A stretch of DNA of 64,000 nt, taken from positions 124,001 to 188,000 of the forward strand of contig CAJQUW010001783.1 of assembly GCA_907163375.1 (NCBI GenBank), given 5' to 3'. The notes below the pieces were generated by a model. The model had not been told where the DNA came from. It was given only the letters and a program-made list of their open reading frames with translations, and did no database searches. A program made the translations under genes and the position numbers. Source of the stretch: Prostheceraeus crozeri (lineage: Eukaryota; Platyhelminthes; Polycladida; Euryleptidae). This document shows, piece by piece, positions 23,915 to 35,547 of this stretch (position 1 is the stretch's first letter; each line of letters begins with the position of its first letter).

Positions 23915-24545
23915 TCATAAAATAAGTGCAGAATGTGCAACTCAGTGGATGAAACTGTGTCGCATATCTTAACTTCGTGTTCGACATTGGCTGCAACTGA
24001 ATACCTCAGAAGGCACAACGACGTTGCAAAACACAGAAGCAGCATATGCAAACAATACAGCATTCAAGTCAACAAGCAATCATGAAGACATGAGCCGAGA
24101 TCAGTGAAGGACAATGATGTGATAAAAATACTGTGGGACTTTGAGATTCGAACTGATAGACCAATAACGGCAAGGAGGCCTGACATACTACTCGTGGACA
24201 AGGTGAAGAAAAAGGGAATTATAATCAACATGGCAGTGCCAGATGATCGCAACATAAGTAAAAAGGAACGCGAGAAGATTGAAAAATACCAAGATCTAAA
24301 GATGGAAATACAGAAGCTATGGAACATCAAAGTAGAAGTCATACCAATCGTCGTAGGAGCCCTTGGTGCACATACAACACAGCTACAAAGATACCTCGCA
24401 CAAATTTCTGGACAGCAGCATATACCCGATTTGCCTAAGGCAAAACTTCTCGGAAGTGCCGATATCCTCAGGCGCAGACTTGACCTCCCTGAGTCCTGGT
24501 AGGACTCCGAGGTCCAGTAGTGTCATCCCGACCTAATGTTGTGAA
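23915..24545 (+). pseudogene. LINE 3' end with zinc knuckle and restriction-like endonuclease, first copy
   Basis: The translation holds CRMCNSVDETVSHILTSC and EYLRRHNDV (zinc-knuckle region), then WDFEIRTDRPITARRPDILL, VDKVKKKGIIINMAVPDD, KIEKYQDLKMEIQ and VVGALGAH. The RPD...D-x-K arrangement is a PD-(D/E)XK-type core, as in LINEs with a C-terminal restriction-like endonuclease. The frame 24104-24502 is open; the zinc-knuckle part upstream has at least one stop. There is no RT. It differs more from the next two copies than they do from each other. Confidence 0.7.
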
Positions 24546-26620
24546 TGGGCCGTGTACAAAAAACGTAAAAATAACACAAAATGGAAAACATAATCACAAT
24601 TGGAGATTTAGATGGCAGGATTGGTAGTGAAAACGATAACAAAAAGCACGGTGGCAGTGGCAAAACAAGGAGGCCTTTATCAGCAGCATTCCCTGAGCCA
24701 CAATACCTGGAAAAAGCAAGAAACAGAAAACGACGACACAAATGGAAAGAAAGAAAAACCATTACATGGCCAATACCCAAGATAGATAGAAGAGGTGACA
24801 ACTGTGAAGACATGCTATGGATGGCTGAAAAGTGTCAGGTTAAAGGTTGAGACTGAAGCACTCCTGATAGCTGCCCAAGATCAAGCTCTGCACACAAAGG
24901 CAAACACAAACTACATACAGAAAACAAGTCATGATGCGAAATGCAGGTTGTATAAGCATTCAGATGAAACTGTATCGCACTTGTTGACTGGATGTTCAAA
25001 GCTGGCAGCAACAGAATACCTACGAAGACACAATGAAGTCGCAAAGCTCATACATAGGAGTATCTGTGAAGACTACAACATCAACACGCAAAGGCCACAC
25101 TGGAGACATGAACCACAAGCAGTCACCGAAAATGAGCGAGTGAAAATACTGTGGGATTTTGAAATCCGGACAGACCGCCATATAACAGCACGGAGACCCG
25201 ACACAGTGACTGTAGACAAGACGACGAAGATGGCTCTCCTGATTGACATAGCTGAACCTGATGATCACAGCATCTGTACAAAAGAACAAGAGAATGTCAG
25301 CGAGTATCAGGGTTTGTGACTAGAAGTAATGAGGCTGTGGAAGGTAAAAGCTGAAGTCGTTCCAGTAGTAATCAGAGCGCTTGGTGCCCATAGCCCAAAG
25401 CTGAATCAGTACTTGCAGAAGATCCCTGGTCATCACCATGCATCAGAATTGATTAAGGCTGCACTCATCGGCAGTGCCCACACCTTGAGATTAGTGCTTG
25501 ATCTCCCTGAGTCCTAGTCCTGGTAGTAGTCCGAGGCCCAGTAGTGTCATCCCGACCTAATGTTGTGAATGGGTCGTGTACAAAAAAGGTAAAAGTAACA
25601 CAAAATGGAAAACATAATCACAATTGGAGATTTAGATGGCAGGATTGGTAGTGAAAAAGATGACAAAAAGCACGGTGGCAGTGCCAAAACCAGGAGGCCT
25701 TTATCAGCAACATTCCCTGAGCCACAGTACCTGGAAAAAGCAAGAAACAGAAAACGACGACACAAATGGATAAAAAACCATTACATGGCCAATACCCAAG
25801 ATAGATAGAAGAAGTGACAACTGTGAAGACATGCTATGGATGGCTGAAAAGTGTCAGGTTAAAGGTTGAGACTGAAGCACTCCTGATAGCTGCCTAAGAT
25901 CAAGCTCTGCACACAAAGGCAAACACAAACTACATACAGAAAACAAGTCATGATGCGAAATGCAGGTTGTATAAGCATTCAGATGAAACTGTATCGCACT
26001 TGTTGACTGGATGTTCAAAGCTGGCAGCAACAGAATACCTACGAAGACACAATGAAGTCGCAAAGCTCATACATAGGAGTATCTGTGAAGACTACAACAT
26101 CAACACACAAAGGCCACACTGGAGACATGAACCACAAGCAGTCACCGAAAATGAGCGAGTGAAAATACTGTGGGATTTTGAAATCCGGACAGACCGCCAT
26201 ATAACAGCACGGAGACCCGACATTGTGGTTGTAGACAAGACGACGAAGATGGCTCTCCTGATTGACATAGCTGAACCTGATGATCACAACATCTGTACAA
26301 AAGAAAAGAGATGATCAGCAAGTATCAGGATTTGCGACTAGAAGTAATGAGGCTGTGGAACGTAAAAGCTGAAGTCGTTCCAGTAGTAATTGGGGCACTT
26401 GGTGCCCATAGCCCAAAGCTGAATCAGTACTTACAGAAGATCCCTGGTCCACACCATGCACCAGAATTGATTAAGGTTGCATTCATCGGCAGTGCCCACA
26501 TCTTGAGATTAGTGCTTGATCTCTCTGAGTCCTAGTCCTGGTAGGACTTCGAGGTCAATGCACCGTTCCAACCGAAAAATAGTTAGATCATGCGGTTGAG
26601 AACCAAAAAAATACGCAAAA
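24546..26620 (+). repeat. Tandem array of 1.025-kb LINE-derived units
   Basis: Two near-identical units stand head to tail after the partial first copy. The start ATGGAAAACATAATCACAAT recurs at 24581, 25605 and 26631 (spacing 1024 and 1026 bp). Each unit begins with about 80 bp of LINE A's 5' coding end (IITIGDLDGRIGSE), switches after AAAAAGCACGG, then runs through a LINE C-terminus: KVETEALLIAAQDQALHTK, the Cys-His knuckle (ETVSHLLTGCSKLAA), HWRHEPQAV, and the restriction-like endonuclease core (ITARRPD..VVDKTTKMALLIDIAEPDD). Units end CCTGAGTCCT. Frames are 24795-25319 and 25329-25517 in one, 25967-26314 and 26311-26535 in the other, so both are broken. The third start leads into LINE A itself. 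Confidence 0.8.
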
Positions 26621-28929
26621 ATAACACAAAATGGAAAACATAATCACAATTGGAGATTTAGATGGCAGGATTGGTAGTGAAAACGATGACAAAAAGCACG
26701 GTTTGCCAGAGAGAAAATGAGACGATGAAACATTTAATAACTATGGTCAAGATATACTTACTTTTTGCAATGAAACTAGCTTGATCATTGCAAGTGGAAG
26801 ATTTGATACCGCTGATTGTTTAGGGAAGTGTACATTTCATTGTAATCAAAATGATGTTGCAAGAAATCCATGAATCACTACTTGATCATATCAGAATCCA
26901 TTCTAAATATTTTAGTTTTGAAATTGGTAATTCCGTTTTGTATACTGATCATTCACAGATAAAATTAAACTTAGATTATCGTCAACTAACAAAATGAAAA
27001 CATTGAATCGAACGCCTCCGCTTGAGAAAATATTTCCCTGTAAATGGACTGAGGAAAACTGATCAAAATTTGATCAAAAGAAGTTCGATATGAAATGCCT
27101 AGAATTATCAAATGAATTGAAGGTCAATCCTATGAATACGATTGAGATATATAGAGAACTATTAACAATAAGAAATAGTGCGAATAATTCTGGAACAAAA
27201 TTCATAGATCAAAATATTCCGAAAACATAACACGATTGAGAAAAACTTACAGAAAAGAAGTTGCATTATACAAAATGAATAAATCTGATGAAAGTCTACA
27301 AAAGCTAATGTGCTCAAAGAAAAGTTTAGAAAAAGAAATAAGAAAAGAAAGGAAGAAAATGAAAAATGATAATTTAGAAAAATTGACAATTGCAAAGGAA
27401 AACAGTGATCATAAGATATAATGACATTTGATAGATAATCATAAAAGTACCATTACAAGTGATATAAACTCCGCTAATTTTTTACATGAATTACGAAAAT
27501 GCAGATAGGCCTGTACAACGGGTTATGTGCAAGGAAACCTTCGAATCAATGACCACAATTTTGAATGAAATTTTAGATATTGAAATAGCAATAAATGAAA
27601 TTAAAAAGAATTTAAATACTACTAAGCATTGCAAATCAAGTGGTCCTGGTGAACTTGTATCAGAAATGTATGAGGAATCAGAGAGCTCTTATGCTACAGC
27701 TGTTATTCAAACAACTTTTAAGCAATACAGATGAAATCCCATTTTCTAAAGCTGGATAGTGCCGATATAGAAAAAAGGCAATAAAACCATTACATCTAGC
27801 TATCGACCTATAAATTTGAGTTAAATATCGAAACACTGTTAAATAAAAACTTCTGAATGAAAGATTATATTAATGGCTAAAAGAGAATAACATCATTCAT
27901 CCATGTCAGACAGGATTTCTAAATGGAAGCTCAACAATGGACAATATTTATATTATTAGAGAAATACTACAAATCTACAAAAACTGTAAATGACCTTTAT
28001 ACGTAAGTTTTATAGATTTGTCAAAGGTGTTCGATTCAATTTCCAAAACTATACTTATAGAGAAACTACGTTCATTACTTCCAAATAGTAACTCTCTTCA
28101 CCTTCTGAATAGATTGATTACCGGAAAAAGATGCAAAATATTATATGATGGTGTTGAATCTGAAACATTTAATTTACAAAATGGCTTACCTCAGATAGAC
28201 AGTTTGTCACCAACCCTATTTTCATGAATTCTATAACATAAGAAAGTTACTCTGAAGCTGAAGCCATAAATGCCGCAGGACAAGGTGGTACAAAACTCCC
28301 CGGTCAGGTAAAACGCCCCACTCAATTTTCTTCGTGACATTGAATCGGTTGGTGTTTTAAGTCATCAATTTTTAATTCAACTATGCGCGCAACTTTGAAT
28401 CATTTGGTTTCATCACGCTGGTCGAGAAATTGCAAGCTAAAGAGGTACGTAAATGATAATGATACATTCCTTGTTATTTTGACGAGAGACCTCTAGTGTA
28501 GCAGTGACTTAGGGACACCATACTAACGCACGGTAAAATGTATTTGAATACGTGTGTTAATTATTAATTGAATGCTATTTGTATTTAATATGTGCACTAA
28601 CGATTATTTTATAAAATCCTTGAAAAATCAGATGATAATGGGTTGGGGTAAAACGCCACACACTTGGGTGTACATAACGCCCCATGGGGCACCTTACCTT
28701 CGTCGAGGGGCGTCTTACCCCAACTTTTTTCATTAAGTTATTAGTTGATTAGTTGACATACGGCACTGAATCAGTCGTATCCCTAGCACCATTTGTCCAA
28801 ATAATACATAACACTAAGCTTTTATCTTATCTTCTTAGTGTGCATAACTTCTACACGTGTATAGCTTAGGGGAAACAACCTACAGTACTATTTTGATGAC
28901 TCTTAGACTAAAAAAGGTTTGACATCGGA

Positions 28930-29000
28930 CTTGAACCCTGTACCCTGCACGATAAATATTTAGACAGTTGCCGCTCATACCACAGCGCTACGACGTCGCT
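28930..29000 (-). other. tRNA-like relic
   Basis: On the minus strand a tRNA-like order is seen: GACGTCG, TAGCGCTGTGGTATGAGCGG (A-box-like), an A/T-rich middle, GGTTCAAGTCC (B-box-like), then CGATGTC, which pairs with the start. The D and T stems do not fold well, so I treat it as a degenerate tRNA or SINE head, not a working gene. It lies in the 5' non-coding part of the pogo element. Confidence 0.35.
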
Positions 29001-29436
29001 TGCCGTCACGGTGGTGCTTTGAAATAAATATACCTTAAGCTATCTTCCTTGACTGCCTTTATACTTACTTGAGTAGTAGATTTTTCTAAAGATATCTGAA
29101 AAATAAATTGAATTATCACTATAAACATATCCCACTATGTCAACACAAAGTGCCTGCCATTAAGTGGTGGCTGCAGCCTGTCCATTGACTTAGTAGACTT
29201 AGTATTTAGTGATACCAGTACAATAGGCCGACCCTTAATTTTCCCAGGCCTTGTATGCCTGTAAGTAATATGAGGATGACTTTGTGTGTACACTGTAACA
29301 ATATACATGTAGTAAAATAACTAAATGTATGTACGGGTATGCAAAACTGCAAAGCTAATGTATAGGCTTCTGATAATGTAAAAGCTGCTGAAGTTTGTAA
29401 CAATATTTAACGTCCAACAAGTGATTTTTCTTTCAG

Positions 29437-31155
29437 ATGCCTCGGGAGTACAAGCGAAGGACAAACCGGATGAATTACAGAACAAAGGCGCTACAAAAGT
29501 CACTTCAAAGCTTGAAGAATTGCATTGGTGTTCGTCAAGTGTCTCGAATGCATGGTGTCCCGTGCAGAACATTAAGAGGACATCGAGATGGTCTTACTTC
29601 TCGTCCTGGAAGGACAAGGCTTGGCAGATACGAGACTGCCTTGCCAACCGACATTGAAGATTCTTTGAAGGAACATATATTATTCATGGAGAATCGACTC
29701 TTCGGACTAACAAACTTAGAATTGCGCCGTCTTGCTTTCAGTGTTGCTGAATGTTCCGGTATCAACCATCCATTTCAAAATGGTCTTGCCGGTAAAGATT
29801 GGCTACGTGGCATCTTGAAAAGACATCCTGATATATCACTACGGAAGCCACAAGGAACCAGCATCAATAGAGCTGCATCCTTTAACAAGCAAAACGTCAA
29901 AGAATTTTTCAAGATATACAAAGACATTTTGGAAAAGCACAGTTTCCAAACCAGACAAATATGGAACATGGACGAAACAGGAATAACAACAGTTCAAACA
30001 CCATGTAAAATTCTGGCCAAGTCGGGTAAACGTAGTGTTGGCAAAATCGTAAGCGCAGAGAGAGGACAATTGATGACTGTCATTGTTTCATGCAGTGCAG
30101 CAGGTCACTATGTTCCGCCATTGCTTATTTGGCCTCGAAAGAGAATGGCTGAGCAACTCATGAAGGGGACTCCACCAGACTCGATAGGAGCTGTCAGCGA
30201 TAGTGGATGGACTGATGGAGACATCTTCCCTGTTTGGTTGAAACATTTCCAGAAGTGGACACACAGCAGTGCAGACAATCCACAGTTGCTTGTATTGGAT
30301 GGACATCATTCACACAAGACTCTCGAAGCTGTCCTCTTTGCTAGAGAACACGGTATTCACATGCTGACCCTCCAACCACATACTACATCACATAAGATGC
30401 AGCCTCTGGACAGAGCAGTTTTCAAAGCACTAAAAGCAAGTTACAATACGGCTGTAGATAACTTCATGCGTTCAAACCCAGGGAAGCGTGTGACCATGTT
30501 TGTTGTTGGAGAGCTGTTCGGCATCGCCTACAATCGGATAACAACTCCAGAAAAAGCAATAAAAGGATTCGAGGTCACTGGTTTGTGGCCACTGAATGAA
30601 ATGATATTTTCTCAAGAGGACTTCGCTCCATCATTGATGACAGATGAGGCCGATCCGAGATATAATAAAAACGATCATGCTGAAGATTTCCATGAGACGA
30701 ATGATGTCCCTGGTCCAAGTGGCATTTCAGGTAGCACAGCCGAAGTCGTGTCCTCGTCCCCAGCAGTTGATACACCATCAAAAACCGGTGTACCGGTAAG
30801 CCCTCGATCGTTGATTGAAGATCTGTCACCTCTTCCAACGGCACCAAAAAGAAAGAGAACGAGGAAAAAGGAAAAGTCGAAAGTATTGACCTCTTCTCCA
30901 TCGAAAAAACAGCTCGAACATATGAAAAATACGAGTGCAAAAAGGAAAGTCCGAGTGAAATCAGCAACTCCTTCTAAGGCACCAGCACCAAGTTATGACC
31001 GCACTTCATGTTTCATTTGTTCAATGAAGTGGGTCATGTCCTGCGAAGAATGGATCCAATGCACAAAATGCAAGCGATGGGCGTGTGTGCCGTGCACAGA
31101 TGTCGCGAGTGCTGACCAGATCGAATATGTATGTGACTTTTGTCGTGCTTTGTGA
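29437..31155 (+). CDS. Pogo-family transposase with C-terminal PHD-like zinc finger
   Basis: An uninterrupted 572-aa frame. Residues 1-60 (MPREYKRRTNR..., SRMHGVPCRTLRGH) are a psq/pogo-type helix-turn-helix. Residues about 65-140 resemble the CENP-B-type second HTH. The DDE_1 catalytic core follows: IWNMDETGI (first Asp), LLVLDGHHSH (second Asp), QPLDRAVFKALKA (third acidic residue, Asp as in pogo/Tigger). After a basic linker (KRKRTRKKEKSK, likely nuclear localisation), residues 527-570 carry CFICS..., WIQCTKCKRWACVPC and YVCDFC, a PHD-like zinc finger common in invertebrate pogo proteins. It would cut and paste the surrounding element at TA sites in the nucleus. The upstream splice-like AG (TTTCTTTCAG at 29427-29436) abuts the ATG. 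Intactness suggests recent activity or domestication; the flanking boxes favour the former. Confidence 0.88.
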   Translation: MPREYKRRTNRMNYRTKALQKSLQSLKNCIGVRQVSRMHGVPCRTLRGHRDGLTSRPGRTRLGRYETALPTDIEDSLKEHILFMENRLFGLTNLELRRLAFSVAECSGINHPFQNGLAGKDWLRGILKRHPDISLRKPQGTSINRAASFNKQNVKEFFKIYKDILEKHSFQTRQIWNMDETGITTVQTPCKILAKSGKRSVGKIVSAERGQLMTVIVSCSAAGHYVPPLLIWPRKRMAEQLMKGTPPDSIGAVSDSGWTDGDIFPVWLKHFQKWTHSSADNPQLLVLDGHHSHKTLEAVLFAREHGIHMLTLQPHTTSHKMQPLDRAVFKALKASYNTAVDNFMRSNPGKRVTMFVVGELFGIAYNRITTPEKAIKGFEVTGLWPLNEMIFSQEDFAPSLMTDEADPRYNKNDHAEDFHETNDVPGPSGISGSTAEVVSSSPAVDTPSKTGVPVSPRSLIEDLSPLPTAPKRKRTRKKEKSKVLTSSPSKKQLEHMKNTSAKRKVRVKSATPSKAPAPSYDRTSCFICSMKWVMSCEEWIQCTKCKRWACVPCTDVASADQIEYVCDFCRAL

Positions 31156-33350
31156 ACTTGTCTTGTTGTGTGTTGCAATTCTGTGCGTACTATGTAGTAT
31201 TTGTAGCGCCTGTGAAAGTCTTCATTGTAATAGTCAATAGATCTGTTTGATATTGGAAAATTTGCTGTTATATTCGCAGCTGGGTTCCGATTAGCAGATA
31301 GGTATAGACATATGTATAGGTAGGCTATGTGGATAGGCTAAGCTTGCTAGCATTCCTTTGGGTTGACATAATCATAGCCAAAATGTTATATGTCCGGTTT
31401 TTCATATTGCCTTAGCATCTGAATACTAATATCATTATGATATACGCAATTTGAATACGATGTTAAAATAGTAGGGGGTAAAACGCCCCCCGGGGCGTCT
31501 TACGCTACATGGTGGGGCGTTTCGCCCGATGCATGGGGTAAAACGCCTTTTTGAGAAAATTTACAAAAAGGTATGCACAGAACATTGCAAAAGCGTTTGA
31601 CGAAAATCAACTAGTCTGAACAATTCTACGGTCTCTATTCTCAAATTGAGCAAAAATCGCGTTTTGTAATTTGTGATAATAAAGTCCAAATTTAGCAAGA
31701 AAGTTAAGCGGGGCGTCCTGCCCCACCCTACCCTGCTATGCGTGATATATGCGGATGACATTCTCCTAATGAGCAATGACAAAGCTGGTTTACTCAAACA
31801 ACTAGATATAGTTGACAACTTCTGCTATCTCAATGCTCTCCATATTAATTACGATAAAACGAAAATTTTGATTCATAATGACATACATGAAAATGATGTT
31901 ATAAATATCAGTTTGAATGATCATACAATGCAAATTGACAGTTGAAGAACATAAATACATAGGATTTTGGATTCGAAATCATACTAGAAAAACATTTACT
32001 TTCACTTTCTAAAAATGGCAATCAATCTGCCTATTCAACTGCTTAAAAATTAAAAGAATTGGGAAGCGTTAATGGAGCAATTGTAAGAAGCACATTTGAA
32101 ATGTCAACTTTATCAAAAATGCAATATGGTAGAAATTTTGTTTCTATAATAAATTACAACTCCAATTCTACAAACGTTTCTATCATTTATCACCTACAAC
32201 AGCAAACTATCGCTTGATTGGTGAGTTTGCATTACTACCTTTGGAATTTTATATTTATAAAGCTACAATCAATTTTTGGATAAAAATTCTCTTCATTCAA
32301 AATAATAGCATTTTGAAAATTTGTTTTGACCACATTTCATTAAAGTTGATTGACAAAAACTATTTGTATATATGGTGTTGGAGAAAAGGAAAACTGATCA
32401 AGCAAGTTAATCTGTCATACCTAGATGAAAGCATAAACACTTCAAACATAACTATCAGACAATGCAAGAACATCGTTAAAACCAGGTTGACTGAATATTT
32501 TAGAGCCGAATGGATAAATGATGCTAAAAAAGCAGAACTGGAACTGAGTTCTTGGAATCAACACAATTTGATTGTCCCATAAAACGATATCTGACTCTTA
32601 ATTTACCACATAAAGATATCGCGCCATTGTTGAAAATGATGTGTGGAAATCATAATTCAGCTGTGAGAACATGAAGTTATAGAAATAGGTTAGAATATGA
32701 AGAAAGAATATGTTGTTTGCGCAATGATAGAACAATAAAAACTGCATTTCATTTTATTTGTTAGTGTTCAGTGTACGCAGATATCAGATCACGCTACACA
32801 CCATTTCTTGTTAATGTTTCGAAGCTAGATTTCTATGGTATGCTACAAAAACTAAATATGGGAGGTGTTGTGAAATTAAATAAATACATCAAAGCTCCAA
32901 ATGACGTCAGAACAAATGCTATTTGCAATCACACAAATCCGGTTGGACCAATGATTGATTAAGTGAATGCTACTTAGCTACATGCCATAAAGAACGCGAC
33001 AACGCATTAGAAATTTCAGTCTAATTTACGAGTCTAATCTATCTTTCGATGTGCGAAACGATTTCATCAATTTGACGTATTTCTTATCAATACACTCCTT
33101 TGCAGGTGAGATAATTTGCATTTCTCTTTATAGATTTGATGCAGCGTTACTCGATGACATGCACATATTACTTAATAAATATTTTGTTCCGGACCTGTTA
33201 ATACTTAGGATTAAATAAATTGACATAAATCAAGTTGGGATTGCGCATAAAAGTTTTTAATTGATTCATGCCGTTTATTCTTCATTTTAATGACTATATT
33301 TTGCTGCGTTGATTTCGTGATGAGATAATAACCTTTTAAATACATATGTA

Positions 33351-33551
33351 CTATTGATTGTCCTCTCCTTTCATTGTTTCAACATTTCGTGACCAGTGAT
33401 CATGCTTCTATCATGTTTAAATATCATTATGTATCACCTTATTGTCGTACCCGATCATCTTGTATCCATAATCATTTTCATTGTCACATTGCTGTCATTC
33501 ATAACATTAATATTTTGTATCATCACCAAAACGTGTTTTCTGTTGAGAATA
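33351..33551. other. No gene seen
   Basis: AT-rich sequence between the end of LINE A and the Tc1 element; nothing recognisable. Confidence 0.4.
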
Positions 33552-34312
33552 TACACTCAGCAAAAGCTAAAACCTCCTCTGCAATGTAGAGACGAAAATC
33601 TCATCTGTCGGACTTTGTGAAGACTAATCACTCGTGTCGCTTTCTGTCAATTCAGTACACATGCCAACTAACTGCATGTAATTCAATTAACTGATCTATA
33701 AAAGAAGTTAATTAGACGATCAAAGGCCGTTGTAATCGGTCTGTGTATCATCATGGTGAGGCACATGTCTAAAGCTGAAAAATTTGGAGCTTTTGGGATA
33801 TCTGAAACAGGGGACTCCTGCAAAGCCATCGCTCGTTACCTTGGCCGAGCTCCAAAAGCCATTCGTGAGCTTCTCGTTAAGTGGAGAATGACTGGTGATG
33901 TGAAGAACGGTAATTGTGGGAGAGTTCGCCGACAAACAACCTGAAGAGCAGATGGACGATTGATTCGTCTTGTTCTAGCCAGCCGAACTCTTCCAGCAAC
34001 GATGCTGAGGCTAATGTGATGTGAGAAGGGTCACCTAGGCCAGATTCTCATCTCTCAGACATTAAGGACGCGAATCAGAGACTCTAGTCTGCGTTCAAGG
34101 AAGATGCGGAAGCGGTTGCGACTTTCCCCTGTCCATGTAGCAGCCAGTGAGCGATGGGCCATGCAGCGAGTACACTGGCGCCTGCAACAATGGAGGAGAG
34201 TGGCTTTTACCGACGAGGCTGGCTTCCGTCTTTTCCGTAGCGACGGACGGGTGAGGGTTTGGAGCTGGGGCAGGAGTTTTTACCGGATTGCGTCCAAATC
34301 CATGAATCCCAG
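33552..34312 (+). mobile_element. Tc1/mariner element, right part missing
   Basis: The left end TACACTCAGCAAAAGCT next to TA is a Tc1-type terminus. The transposase remnant follows from 33753. The element stops abruptly at about 34312 where the dispersed repeat shared with 23434 begins, so the second catalytic half and right TIR are gone. Confidence 0.65.
33753..34312 (+). pseudogene. Tc1-type transposase fragment
   Basis: The first frame (33753-33944) encodes the paired-like HTH: MSKAEKFGAFGISETGDSCK, IARYLGRAPKAIRELLVKW, then GNCGRVRRQTT. The second (34104-34331) resumes with KRLRLSPVHVAASERWAMQR, VHWRLQQWRRVAFTDEAGF (first catalytic Asp) and FRSDGRVRVW. The two are out of frame with one another, and the second Asp and final Glu/Asp motifs are absent because of truncation. 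Confidence 0.8.
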
Positions 34313-34860
34313 TCTTGTATCACATGAATGATGAATAATGGAGGTTGACAGCTACACGTAAGTGGTTGAGTCATCTCGTATGACCGGCAGCACGAGTTCC
34401 TGCAAGCAACGAGGCTGAAACTTGGACTTTCGGAGGATGCGGTACATCCTATCCATGGCTGTTACGAATGTGCGCGTCTGCCGAGTTCTCCTGAATTCGG
34501 AATTTTCCTGCAAATATCTGACCAGAATTACATGGGTCAAACTTGTCGCCCATTTCAAGTTCTCTATAAATGATATGAACGTAGTTAGCGGTAAAAGGAC
34601 AGAAAGAGTGATAGCACTTCAATGATACAGTGATGACAATCAATAGTTTCGACTTCGGATTATTGATAAACAACAAACAACGATTACTACTGGTGATTGA
34701 ATCCCTCTATTTTGCGATGAACATGCCTAAAATAAGCAGACAGCGTGAGATAACCAGATGAGCTGCTTTCACTGACAAATGTGTGCATAAAACCCGTTTG
34801 TGCAGCTGCCATTGTGATCATTGGTATGGTCTGCGTAGACGAAACGCATCTTGTGAATCT
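34313..34860 (+). pseudogene. Dispersed repeat leading into a decayed PLE GIY-YIG fragment
   Basis: 34313-34490 matches 23434-23560 and also holds GGCAGCACGAG...GCAACGAGGCTGAAA, related to the 76-bp minisatellite. From about 34510 the translation shows YMGQTCRPFQVL and further on an IIDKQ-like stretch, matching the GIY-YIG domain at 7050-7358. It is followed at 34829-34845 by GTCTGCGTAGACGAAACGC, the same type of hairpin-plus-ACGAAACGC tail. Broken, several breaks. Confidence 0.55.
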
Positions 34861-35362
34861 ATACCTTATATTTCGATATAATTTGCCGTAAAATTGGGAT
34901 AAAACCTTTCATATGACTGACCTCCCATAAAGACAACTTTATCAGTAACACGTTTAAACAGGGATGGAAAACAAAGAAGATTGAAATGATCAGAAGCAAC
35001 TGACACAATAAAATTTGAGAACTTGTAAAATTCATGGAGCATAAAATGTCTCCTATCGATAGTTTCGCAAATACTGGCGGTGGTTCAATGTGGCCCGCTG
35101 CACCATGGGTGTGAAGAACACACAACTATTTGCATGTAAATGCTATCCATATTTGTTATTCATGAGGAGATGTTTAATAACTTTGATTTTGGGTCCTCAG
35201 GCTTCCATTTCATGCAGTAGCGCAGGTCACAATTTCAGTGCATCTGAAGGTGAAACTAATAGAAGTTGTTTTAATGAACTCTAATATCAGACCCATTTGC
35301 ATGTTGGTTTTGATGATGAAATTGGATTTGAATATTTTTTGTAAACAGAAAAATGAACTCAC

Positions 35363-35380
35363 TCCACTGAAATGCGGCAT
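35363..35380 (-). CDS. Host gene, proposed exon 7 (18-nt microexon)
   Basis: Acceptor TTTGTTCTTGCAG precedes ATGCCGCATTTCAGTGGA, which is followed by a strong donor, gtgagt. Phase 1 at both sides. It adds D-A-A-F-Q-W and gives an AGT codon when joined to the exon at 19462. Without splicing at this donor the frame would run about 30 codons to a stop, giving a possible alternative 3' end. Confidence 0.5.
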
Positions 35381-35446
35381 CTGCAAGAACAAAGGAAGAT
35401 GATGAGTTGTTGCTTGGAATGAACAACAAGCGGATGAAATACTCAC

Positions 35447-35482
35447 CCTCCTGTGCAGGCCTTGATATCTGGCAGCTCACGT
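35447..35482 (-). CDS. Host gene, proposed exon 6 (36-nt microexon, copy B)
   Basis: The 36-nt exon has acceptor TTTGTCTTGCAG and donor GGAGG/gtgagtat. It encodes VSCQISRPAQE flanked by split codons, phase 1 to phase 1, so inclusion or skipping keeps frame. It is a near copy of the exon at 35548-35583, as is the intron beside it; exon plus intron repeat with a 101-bp period. Confidence 0.6.
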
Positions 35483-35547
35483 CTGCAAGACAAAGGAAGA
35501 TGATGAGTTGTTGCTTGGAATGAACAACTAGTGGAAGAAATACTCAC

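Larger units (their letters stand above)
28276..31735 (+). mobile_element. Pogo-type DNA transposon, looks whole
   Basis: The right end reads, in reverse complement, CAGGGTAGGGTGGGGCAGGA; the left end reads CAGGACAAGGTGGTACAAAA, an imperfect match. Both flanks carry arrays of GGGGTAAAACGCCCC-like boxes in either orientation (28309, 28644, 28671, 28711; 31478, 31490, 31522, 31535, 31710), probable transposase-binding sites. A TA follows the right end at 31737; the matching left TA (28267) is seven bases out, so the left border is approximate. It splits LINE A's reverse transcriptase just before the YADD box. Confidence 0.75.
26620..33350 (+). mobile_element. LINE A (APE-type), split by a pogo element
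   Basis: Starts with the EEP N-terminus IITIGDLDGRIGSENDDKKH, continues YGQDILTFCNETSLIIASGR, a linker, RT motifs (KVFDSISKTILIEKLRSLL; LQNGLPQIDSLSPTLF), then is broken at about 28270. It resumes at about 31736 with VIYADDILLMSNDKAG and NALHINYDKTKI, and continues through the thumb (32214-32582) to a Cys-containing C-terminus near 32700-32960. About 3.3 kb is LINE sequence. Many stops make it dead. A second relative, LINE B, lies at 46.0-48.5 kb. Motifs suggest the jockey/I broad group; clade uncertain. Confidence 0.75.

Noticed and set aside
28930-29000. Functional tRNA gene
   Set aside because: D and T stems do not pair properly and the anticodon arm is A/T-rich and unclear.
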